Of a DNA stretch of 38,868 nt, positions 32,702 through 38,868 are shown piece after piece. Both the position numbers and the translations under genes were made by a program. This DNA comes from GCA-002862325 sp036339295 (lineage in GTDB: Bacteria; Planctomycetota; Phycisphaerae; Phycisphaerales; SM1A02). The notes below the pieces were generated by a model, which did not search any database, had not been told where the DNA came from, and worked only from the letters and a program-made list of their open reading frames with translations. Where the stretch lies: assembly GCA_036339295.1 (NCBI GenBank), contig JAYZBK010000234.1, positions 1 to 38,868 of the forward strand, written 5' to 3'. Numbering within the stretch: position 1 is the stretch's first letter; the number at the start of each line of letters is the position of its first letter.

Positions 32702-34057
32702 ATGACCGCGCCGCTTCATTCCGATCTCACCACGGGTCGCCGGACCTTCATCAAGACCGCCGCCGTCGCGGGCGTCGCCCTCGCGGGCTGGAAGCCCACG
32801 CTCGGCCGGGGCGGCGTGCTCCAGAAGCTCAACGTCGCCTCGATCGGCGTGGGCGGCATGGGATCGACCGATCTCGCCCAGATCGCATCCCACCCGGAGG
32901 TCGTCGTCGTCGGCCTCTGCGACACCGATGCGAACAACCTCGGCAAGGCCGGCGGGCTCCATCCCGACGCGAAGCGATTCGCGGACGGCCGCGAGATGTT
33001 CGCGAAGATGGGTGACGAGTTCGACGCGGTCTCGATCACCACGCCCGATCACATGCATGCGATCTACGCCATGATGGCGATGAACGGCGGCAAGCACGTC
33101 TACTGCCAGAAGCCGCTCGCCTGGTCGGTCCACGAGAACCGGGCCCTCGCCAGGGCGGCCGCCGCCAATCCCTCGCTCGCGACGCAGATGGGAACGCAGA
33201 ACGCGTCTCGTCCGATGAAGCAGCGTTGCATGAAGTTCGTTCGCGACGGCAATCTCGGCAAGATCAAGGAGATCCACGCCTGGAGCGATCGTCCGATCTG
33301 GCCGCAGGGCAATCCGCGTCCCAAGGGCGCCGATCCGGTCCCGGGGCACCTGTCCTGGGACCTCTGGCTCGGTGTCGCCCCCGAGAGGCCGTACAAGAAC
33401 GGCGCCTACCACGCCTTCGCGTGGCGCGGCGTCCGCGACTTCGGCTGCGGGGCGCTCGGTGACATGGCCTGCCACATCGTCGATGCGGCCTTCCAGCCCC
33501 TCGAACTGGGCGACCCGACCACGGTCGTCTGCGAGGCGACCGACGCGACCGACGACCAGTACCCCTCCAAGGAGGTGGTCAAGATGTCGCTCAAGGGCAA
33601 CCGGTTCTCCGAGGGCGACCCGATCCCCTTCACGTGGTACGACGGCAAGGTCCTCCCCGAGCCGTCCGCGCTCGGGCTTCCGTCCGACTTCCAGCTCCCG
33701 CAGAACGTCGTCGTCATCATCGGCGAGCGTGGGACGCTCATGGTGCCGCAGGGCGGCGACGGCTATGCCTACTTCCGCAAGGGCATGCAGCGGTCGATGG
33801 ACATGCCCGCGGCCGCCGGCGGGAACCACTGGCACCTCTGGGTCGATCGGGCCCGAGGCGGCGAGCGGCCCTGCCTCACGCCCATCGAGTACGGCGGCCG
33901 GGTCTCCGAGACCCTCGCCATCGGGGGCGTCGCGAGCCGGTATCCGAACGAGAAGCTCACCTGGGACGCCGAGGGCATGCGATTCGTCGAGAAGCCCGAG
34001 GCGGCGCCCTACCTCACCCGGAAGTATCGCGACGGATGGCAGGTCGAGGGACTCTGA
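32702..34057 (+). CDS. Tat-exported Gfo/Idh/MocA family oxidoreductase
   Basis: A 451-residue protein. Twin-arginine signal GRRTFIKTAAVAGVALAG (residues 12-29) ends before the mature chain. The Rossmann domain starts NVASIGVGGMGSTDLAQI, with DTD at the end of strand 2 (acid for the ribose). The family's EKP motif appears as CQKPLAW, as in many planctomycete/Bacteroidota periplasmic members. The C-terminal domain has GALGDMACHIVDAAF with the His common at the catalytic site. Cofactor NAD(P), probably pre-bound before Tat export (family knowledge). GAGAGGA precedes the ATG. It lies 104 bp downstream of the broken DUF1080 gene. An oxidation/3-keto-glycoside pathway is a plausible inference. The substrate is not predictable. 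Confidence 0.93.
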   Translation: MTAPLHSDLTTGRRTFIKTAAVAGVALAGWKPTLGRGGVLQKLNVASIGVGGMGSTDLAQIASHPEVVVVGLCDTDANNLGKAGGLHPDAKRFADGREMFAKMGDEFDAVSITTPDHMHAIYAMMAMNGGKHVYCQKPLAWSVHENRALARAAAANPSLATQMGTQNASRPMKQRCMKFVRDGNLGKIKEIHAWSDRPIWPQGNPRPKGADPVPGHLSWDLWLGVAPERPYKNGAYHAFAWRGVRDFGCGALGDMACHIVDAAFQPLELGDPTTVVCEATDATDDQYPSKEVVKMSLKGNRFSEGDPIPFTWYDGKVLPEPSALGLPSDFQLPQNVVVIIGERGTLMVPQGGDGYAYFRKGMQRSMDMPAAAGGNHWHLWVDRARGGERPCLTPIEYGGRVSETLAIGGVASRYPNEKLTWDAEGMRFVEKPEAAPYLTRKYRDGWQVEGL

Positions 34058-34087
34058 TCGTCCGGTCGACGCATCGGTCACATCGAG

Positions 34088-34120
34088 GACGGGGCCGCGT
34101 CGAGTCGACGCGGCCCCGTC
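34088..34120 (+). terminator. Terminator after the oxidoreductase gene
   Basis: A perfect 16-bp inverted repeat (34088-34103 with 34105-34120) is followed by CCTCTCTTGC and lies 30 bp past the stop codon. The T-run is poor but the stem is very strong. Confidence 0.8.
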
Positions 34121-34199
34121 CCTCTCTTGCGGGGGCCATCGTTCGCGGCGGGGGTGGGTCGAGTACCGTCTCCATCTCCACCCACAGGGAATGGTCCAG

Positions 34200-34862
34200 A
34201 TGACTGCATTCGACTTCGTACGTTCCTCGATCGCCGCCGCGGCGATCATCGCCTCCTCCTCGCTCTCCGGCTGCGCCGCTCCGAAGACGCTCGCCTACCA
34301 GAGCGTCCAGGATGCTCGCGTCCTCGACGAGTTCCGGATCGACGGTCGGATCGATGCCGCCACCCTCGACGGGGCGGTCGGCGTCGTGGTCCTGGAGTTC
34401 GGTCGGGGCGGCGTCGGGATCGGGCTGACGGTGGGACATGGAGTCGCGATCCGGCGGATCGGCGATCGCTGGTCGCCGCCCGTTCCGCTCGACTTCGTGT
34501 CGGGCAGCATCGGTCTCCAGATCGGCGGTGAAGGCGGGAGGATCGTGATGGTCTTCCGCGACACCGCCGCCTTCGAAGGGTTCATCTTCGACGGGGCCAA
34601 GTTCCTTGCGGAGGCCTCCGGCACCGCCTGGACGACGAAGGGGGCCGCGGGCGATCCCCTCGCCCCGGAGGCCGTCGAGGTGATCAGCTCGGTCGGTGGC
34701 CTCTATGGCGGTGCGGTCGTCGGCGGCTTCGGCGTCTCGGTCGATCGATCGATGATGCGGGACGCCTACGGCGAGGAGGCGACGCCTCGGCAGGTGCTCG
34801 ACGACCGTGGGGTCGAGATCCCCGCGGGCGCCGCGACGCTGTGGAGATCGCTCGACGGCTGA
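34200..34862 (+). CDS. SYLF (YSC84-type) domain lipoprotein
   Basis: A 220-residue lipoprotein. The signal peptide ends in lipobox LSGC (Cys25). The SYLF/Ysc84 domain is seen in VSGSIGLQIGGEGGRIVMVF, FEGFIFDGAKFLAEASG and VGGLYGGAVVGGFGVSVD. The domain binds lipids in eukaryotes, and in bacteria its role is unknown. Start ATG 34200 is preferred over 34191, because AGGGA is well spaced only for 34200. TACCGT (34163-34168) may be a -10. It is convergent, with a gap of only 22 bp, with the antiporter gene. A second SYLF lipoprotein lies on the other side of that gene (36664-37236). The N-terminal part (30-95) has no recognised domain. Confidence 0.85.
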   Translation: MTAFDFVRSSIAAAAIIASSSLSGCAAPKTLAYQSVQDARVLDEFRIDGRIDAATLDGAVGVVVLEFGRGGVGIGLTVGHGVAIRRIGDRWSPPVPLDFVSGSIGLQIGGEGGRIVMVFRDTAAFEGFIFDGAKFLAEASGTAWTTKGAAGDPLAPEAVEVISSVGGLYGGAVVGGFGVSVDRSMMRDAYGEEATPRQVLDDRGVEIPAGAATLWRSLDG

Positions 34863-34884
34863 TCCGGGTCGGACCCCGTTCGCC

Positions 34885-36627
34885 TCATTGATCCTCTTCC
34901 GCCGCTCGGTCGCGGGGCCGGGGCCAGGTCTCCTCGCCTTCGACGGCGAGACCGGTGCCGCTCTTGACCACCGTCGCGCCGAGCAGCGTGCCCACGGTCG
35001 ACTCCTCGTCGAGCACGTGGTCCGCGCCGGCGGCCACCAGCTCCGGCACCCGCCTCGAGTACCGGCCCCGGACGACGATGACGGCATCCGCGTTCAGGCC
35101 GCGGATCTGGTGGACCGCGGCGATCGCCGCCTCCGGATCGGGCAGGGTCACGATGAAGGCCGACGCATCCGATGCGTGGACGTGTTCGAGGATCTCGCGG
35201 CTGGCACCATCGCCGATGTCGGCGTGGATCCCCTCCGCCCGCACCCGACGAACCGTCGAGGCGTTCATCTCCAGGACGTATGGTTCCATGCCGGCCAGCC
35301 TGACCGTTCGAGCCGCCTCCTCGCCCGCGGGTCCGAAGCCGATCACCACGACGTGGTCGCTCATTCCTTCGACCTCGTCGAGCCCCTGCGGGTCGATCGC
35401 CTTCCAGAGGCCGAGTCGCACGAGGAGTCGGTTGACCGCGATCGAGATCGATCGTGATCTCGCCACGAGGATGGGGGTCGCGAGGAGACTGATCAACGAC
35501 GCGCCGATGGCGGCCTGGAAGAGCGACTCCGAAAGGACCCCGGACGACCTCGCCTCGCTGCCGACGACGAAGCTGAACTCGCCGAACTGGGCGAGGCAGA
35601 TCGCCGCTCCGACCCCGGCGACCCGATGGCCGCCGGTGAGCCGCACCGCGAGCCAGGTCATCAGGACCTTGATCGCCAGGCCGATCACGAGAATGCCGAC
35701 CACGACCACGAGGATGTCGATGTCGAGCAGGTCCCTGATGCGGGCGAGGAGGCCGATCGACGCGAAGAAGAGCGTCAGGAACACCGCCCGCAGCGCCCCG
35801 GTGTCGGCACGGATCTGTCTCGCGAAGGAGACCCGGGCCAGCACGATGCCCGCGACGAACGCCCCCAGGGCGGGGGAGAGTCCGAGGGCATGGCTGCTCC
35901 AGGCCGCCACCATGCAGGTGATGATGGCGATGACGATCGCGAAGTCCCGGTTGCGACGGAAGACCGAAGCGCCGAGAAGCCGAGGGAGGATGAAGACGCC
36001 GACCGCGGCCAGGACGCCGACCACGAGGAGCAGGCCGAGGGCGGCGTCGGCGAGCTGCTTCGTCGCCTCGCTCGCGATGTTCCCGCCCTCCTGCCGGGCC
36101 GTGGTTCCGAGGATCCCGACCATCACGAGCATCGGGACGACGGCCACGTCCTGGGCGAGCAGCACCGAGAGCGACTCCCGACCACGCGGGGCATCGAGTT
36201 CCCCGCGATCCACGAGCAGCCGCACCACCACGGCGGTCGAACTCATCGCCACCATGCAGCCGAGGACGATCGAGGCGGACAGGCCGAATCCGAACGCCCA
36301 GGAGACGCCTCCGGCCGTCACGAGGGTCAGGCCGACCTGGATGAAGCCGACGAGCATGCCTCGCAGCCCGAACCCCCGCAGTTTCGCAGGGGTCATCTCG
36401 AGGCCGATCGAGAAGAGCAGGAGCGCGACGCCGAGTTCCGCCACGAGCTCGAAGGACTCGACGTCCGTGATGATCCCGGTCAGGCCGGGGCCGAGCACCA
36501 CGCCCGCGAGCAGGTAGCCGATGATCGCGCTGACCCCGATCGCCTCGAGCGCGGCGCCGGCCGCCACCGCTCCTCCGAGGAGGAGCAGCAACTCACCAAG
36601 GAATTGCCAGCTTTCGCCACCATCCAT
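34885..36627 (-). CDS. CPA2/Kef-type cation:proton antiporter with RCK (TrkA-N) domain
   Basis: A 580-residue membrane protein. About 12 helices (residues 8-390) include LLLFSIGLEMTPAKL, SSTAVVVRLL and LLAQDVAVVPML, the signature segments of the KefB/KefC/Na-H exchanger family. After a cytoplasmic linker, an RCK_N Rossmann domain begins at about residue 424 (HVVVIGFGPAGEEAA) and binds a nucleotide such as NAD(H). Role: K+ or Na+/H+ exchange for pH or ion balance; the ion cannot be told. The C-terminal ~35 residues are acidic and unstructured. GGGAGAT lies 10 bases before the ATG. It follows the SYLF lipoprotein gene 36664-37236 on the same strand with a 36-bp gap, so both probably form an operon. 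Confidence 0.93.
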   Translation of the reverse strand: MDGGESWQFLGELLLLLGGAVAAGAALEAIGVSAIIGYLLAGVVLGPGLTGIITDVESFELVAELGVALLLFSIGLEMTPAKLRGFGLRGMLVGFIQVGLTLVTAGGVSWAFGFGLSASIVLGCMVAMSSTAVVVRLLVDRGELDAPRGRESLSVLLAQDVAVVPMLVMVGILGTTARQEGGNIASEATKQLADAALGLLLVVGVLAAVGVFILPRLLGASVFRRNRDFAIVIAIITCMVAAWSSHALGLSPALGAFVAGIVLARVSFARQIRADTGALRAVFLTLFFASIGLLARIRDLLDIDILVVVVGILVIGLAIKVLMTWLAVRLTGGHRVAGVGAAICLAQFGEFSFVVGSEARSSGVLSESLFQAAIGASLISLLATPILVARSRSISIAVNRLLVRLGLWKAIDPQGLDEVEGMSDHVVVIGFGPAGEEAARTVRLAGMEPYVLEMNASTVRRVRAEGIHADIGDGASREILEHVHASDASAFIVTLPDPEAAIAAVHQIRGLNADAVIVVRGRYSRRVPELVAAGADHVLDEESTVGTLLGATVVKSGTGLAVEGEETWPRPRDRAAEEDQ

Positions 36628-36663
36628 GGGTCGAGGATCTCCCGGGGCCTGCGTCCCTGAAGG

Positions 36664-37236
36664 TCACTCGGTGTCGAAGGGGTAGCAGGTGAAGTCCTGC
36701 CCTCCGACCGCGGCGCTCGCCATCAGTCCGCCGTTGGTCATCACGAGGGTGATCATGCCCTCGGAGACCGGGGCGGCCGCTGCGGCACCGGCCTTGACAC
36801 CCGTCGCGCTCACCTCGGCGGCGAAGGTGAAGTCGCCGGCCGTGAACTTCCGGAACGCCTCCCTGGTCGTGAAGACGATGAGCTCGGAGTAGGTCTCGCC
36901 ACCGATCTGGGCGCCGATCGAGCCCTTGGCGAGCTTCACGAGCCCCCACGGCCGGTCGCCTTCGAAGACGACGCCGTCTCCGCCTTCGCCTCCGATGATC
37001 AGCGCTCCACTCGCGACCGAGGGGAACACCGCGTAGCCGTAGGCGTTGCCCATCACGCGCTCGATCGACGAGTCCTTGGCCTGCATGCGCTCGAGGGTCC
37101 GCTCGGCCGCCGGGACGACCTCGGCCCGCTTCTCGGCCATGCCTTCGGCGGTCGTCGGGACGGAGCCGCAGCCCTGGAGGGCGACGGGAGCGGCGAGGAT
37201 GAGCGCGGCGGCGAGAAGGGCGGTGGGCGATCTCAT
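36664..37236 (-). CDS. SYLF (YSC84-type) domain lipoprotein
   Basis: A 190-residue lipoprotein with lipobox LQGC (Cys23). The SYLF domain is almost the whole mature chain: YGYAVFPSVASGALIIGGEGG, the motif GSIGAQIGGETYSELIVFTT, FRKFTAGDFTFAAEVSATGV, and NGGLMASAAVGGQDF. This is a more canonical and complete member than 34200-34862. AAGGAAA lies 7 bases before the ATG. The antiporter gene follows 36 bp later, so a shared transcript is likely. A role at the membrane linked to ion transport is inferred from context only. Confidence 0.9.
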   Translation of the reverse strand: MRSPTALLAAALILAAPVALQGCGSVPTTAEGMAEKRAEVVPAAERTLERMQAKDSSIERVMGNAYGYAVFPSVASGALIIGGEGGDGVVFEGDRPWGLVKLAKGSIGAQIGGETYSELIVFTTREAFRKFTAGDFTFAAEVSATGVKAGAAAAAPVSEGMITLVMTNGGLMASAAVGGQDFTCYPFDTE

Positions 37237-37357
37237 GGTGGTTTCCTTGTGTCCTGGAATCGTTGGGGCCGGAGTCTAGCCGGCTGCCTCGCGGGATCAG
37301 ATTCGGGGTGGGGCGGGAGAGGGTGGTGGAGTATCCTCGGGGGGAAGGAGCCAGGCC

Positions 37358-37924
37358 ATGTACGGATTGATCAACAAGGCGATCCACGGTCTCGTGGTGG
37401 AGCAGTTCGGCGACGAGGCGTGGAACAGGATCCGCGAGCGGGCAGGCATCGCGGAGGAGGAGTTCGTCTCGATGGAGAGCTACGACGACAAGGTCACCTA
37501 CGACCTGGTCGGGGCGGCCTCCGAGGAGCTGGGGGTCGATGCCGGGACGATCCTCGAGGGGTTCGGCGGGTACTGGGTCAAGTACACCGGGGTCGAGGGT
37601 TACGGGCACCTGCTCGATTCCGCGGGATCCAACCTCACGGAGTTCCTCTCGAACCTCGACCAGATGCATGCCCGGGTGAAGCTCGCGTTCCCGAACCTCA
37701 AGCCCCCTCGGTTCGAGGTGACGGAGACCTCGGAGTCCGGTCTCGTGCTCCACTACTACAGCCATCGTCCCGGGCTTGGTCCGCTGGTCGTCGGACTCAT
37801 CAAGGGCCTCGCCGAGCGGTTCGGCGACGAGGTCGAGGTCGAGCCGTTCCGGGACGGCGAGGGCGACGGGGAGCACGACGCCTTCAGGGTCACGTTCGTC
37901 GGCAAGAGGCCGGCGGCCTCGTGA
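37358..37924 (+). CDS. H-NOX haem-based NO/O2 sensor
   Basis: A 188-residue H-NOX protein. The start MYGLINKAIHGLVVEQFGDEAW, the proximal haem ligand His104 (LDQMHARV) and the haem-propionate motif Y133-x-S135-x-R137 (YYSHR) are all present at the usual positions. Family knowledge: a soluble sensor that binds NO (some also O2) and controls a partner kinase or cyclase. AAGGAG lies 10 bases upstream of the ATG, and TATCCT (37332-37337) may be the -10. Its TGA overlaps the GTG start of an HNOBA-kinase gene, so the pair is translationally coupled. Whether it excludes O2 cannot be judged by eye. Confidence 0.96.
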   Translation: MYGLINKAIHGLVVEQFGDEAWNRIRERAGIAEEEFVSMESYDDKVTYDLVGAASEELGVDAGTILEGFGGYWVKYTGVEGYGHLLDSAGSNLTEFLSNLDQMHARVKLAFPNLKPPRFEVTETSESGLVLHYYSHRPGLGPLVVGLIKGLAERFGDEVEVEPFRDGEGDGEHDAFRVTFVGKRPAAS

Positions 37925-38868
37925 CGTCCGATCCACCCCACGATCGATTTCTCGACCGGGCGTTCCCGTTCCACTTCGCGGTGGATTCCGAGGGGCGGTT
38001 CGTGGAGTCGGGGCCCCGGATCGCCGACTTCGCGGGCGAGACGCTCTCGGAATTCCGCTTCTTCGACCTCGACGCGATCGACGGCCCGCAGCGGATCGCC
38101 GACTTCGACGCCCTTCGCCGGACCGACGGCCAGGTCAACGTCGTCGATCTTCCGTTCCTGCGCGGCGTCCGCCTTCGAGGCGAGTTCATGGTCGAGGCGG
38201 CGGTCCCCGACCGGGTGCGGTTCCTGGGCCATCCGTGGCTGACGAGTCTCGACGAGCTGTCCAACCTGGGACTTCGCCTGGACGACTTCCCGCCGCACTC
38301 CGGCATCTCCGACATGCTCGTGAACCTGCAGATGCGGGAGGCGGTCAACAAGGATCTCCAGCGCCTGACGGCGAGATTGAGGGAGCGAAGCGAGGCGCTC
38401 GAGCAGGAGCTCGTGGTCCGGGCCGAACTGGAGGAGCGACTCCAGCAGTCCCAGAAGATGGAGGCGCTGGGCCGCCTCGCCGGAGGCGTCGCGCACGACT
38501 TCAACAACGTCCTGACCGCGATCGCGGGCCATGCCTCGCTGGGGATGGCCGCCGACGGGGCCGACGGGGCCCGAAGGCATCTCCAGTCGATCATTTCGGC
38601 TTCGGAGCGGGCCACCGACATCACCGGGCGGCTGCTCGCCTTCGCCCGTCGGAAGCGGGTCGAGATCAAGGTGTGTCTCGTCGACCGGGTCCTGGAGGAC
38701 GTCGAGGCGATGCTGTCGCCGATGGTCGAGGGTTCGTCGAGGATCGAGGTCGAACGGGATCCGGTCGCCGTCGAGGTGCTCACCGACCCCGGTGGCCTCC
38801 AGCAGGCGATCGTGAACCTCGTCATGAACGCCGTCGATGCATCGCCCGACGGCAGCGTCGTCCGACTG
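37921..38868 (+). CDS. H-NOX-associated (HNOBA) sensor histidine kinase, 3' end outside window
   Basis: The open frame runs from a GTG at 37921 (overlapping GTGA with the H-NOX stop) to the end of the window, giving 316 residues. Residues 10-165 match the HNOBA domain: FPFHFAVDSEGRFVESG at the start, RGVRLRGEFMV, FLGHPWLTSLDELSNLGL, a DFPPHSGISDML segment, and a coiled-coil exit. Next comes a HisKA domain with phospho-acceptor His192 (LAGGVAHDFNNVLTA) and the beginning of the HATPase domain (N box IVNLVMNAVDAS). The rest of the ATPase, and perhaps a receiver domain, lies past the edge. The H-NOX protein is expected to bind the HNOBA domain and control the kinase; the partner regulator is not in the window. 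Confidence 0.93.
   Translation, partial: MTSDPPHDRFLDRAFPFHFAVDSEGRFVESGPRIADFAGETLSEFRFFDLDAIDGPQRIADFDALRRTDGQVNVVDLPFLRGVRLRGEFMVEAAVPDRVRFLGHPWLTSLDELSNLGLRLDDFPPHSGISDMLVNLQMREAVNKDLQRLTARLRERSEALEQELVVRAELEERLQQSQKMEALGRLAGGVAHDFNNVLTAIAGHASLGMAADGADGARRHLQSIISASERATDITGRLLAFARRKRVEIKVCLVDRVLEDVEAMLSPMVEGSSRIEVERDPVAVEVLTDPGGLQQAIVNLVMNAVDASPDGSVVRL

Overview
The window is very GC-rich and gene-dense, and it is almost certainly chromosomal DNA of a planctomycete, most likely of the Phycisphaerae/Phycisphaerales type (inference). The evidence is the set of secreted proteins ending in paired DLNGDGxVxAADLGxLLAAWG (dockerin-like, calcium-loop) motifs, an exosortase with a PEP-CTERM-like substrate, DUF1080 and Gfo/Idh/MocA proteins, and YVTN-propeller/cytochrome c proteins. 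There is no sign of phage, insertion sequences, CRISPR or rRNA. One tRNA-Glu(CTC) is present. No gene-free stretch exceeds 300 bases.

Layout. 1-3263: an exosortase cut by the window edge, two divergent secreted dockerin-like proteins, and tRNA-Glu with its terminator. 3323-5794: a sulfotransferase divergent from a GT9 glycosyltransferase, then a possible 33-residue ORF and a group II truncated haemoglobin. 5924-11194: a secreted DUF1080 protein, a secreted GH13 enzyme resembling branching enzyme with an uncharacterised C-terminal module and dockerin-like tail, and a second protein that carries the same module alone. 11299-21769: a maltodextrin locus of two divergent operons that start 25 bp apart. 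The leftward operon encodes an exported GH13 amylase/neopullulanase, MalQ and alpha-glucan phosphorylase. The rightward operon encodes a CUT1 ABC importer whose binding protein is fused to the first permease, plus a second permease and an ATPase. 21889-25373: a YVTN/di-haem cytochrome/dockerin protein and a PEP-CTERM-type protein. 25437-31340, leftward: SthA, an RNA m5C methyltransferase, a hybrid histidine kinase and PgeF; the last three overlap by 4 bp at each junction. 31410-34057: a DUF1080 gene interrupted by one in-frame TAG, then a Tat-exported Gfo/Idh/MocA oxidoreductase. 34200-37236: two SYLF-domain lipoproteins flanking a CPA2/Kef-type antiporter. 37358-38868: an H-NOX haem sensor overlapping an HNOBA-type histidine kinase that runs off the end.

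How the genes fit together (inference). The centre is an alpha-glucan programme. Exported GH13 enzymes bind and cut starch or glycogen outside the cytoplasm, the fused ABC importer takes up the maltodextrins, and MalQ plus phosphorylase turn them into glucose and glucose-1-phosphate. The most unusual points are the binding protein-permease fusion, the symmetric TATAAT palindrome that seems to drive both operons without leaders, the dockerin-tailed branching-enzyme-like GH13 with a paralogous free module next to it, and the single in-frame amber codon in the second DUF1080 gene. All calls come from reading the sequence; no searches were run.
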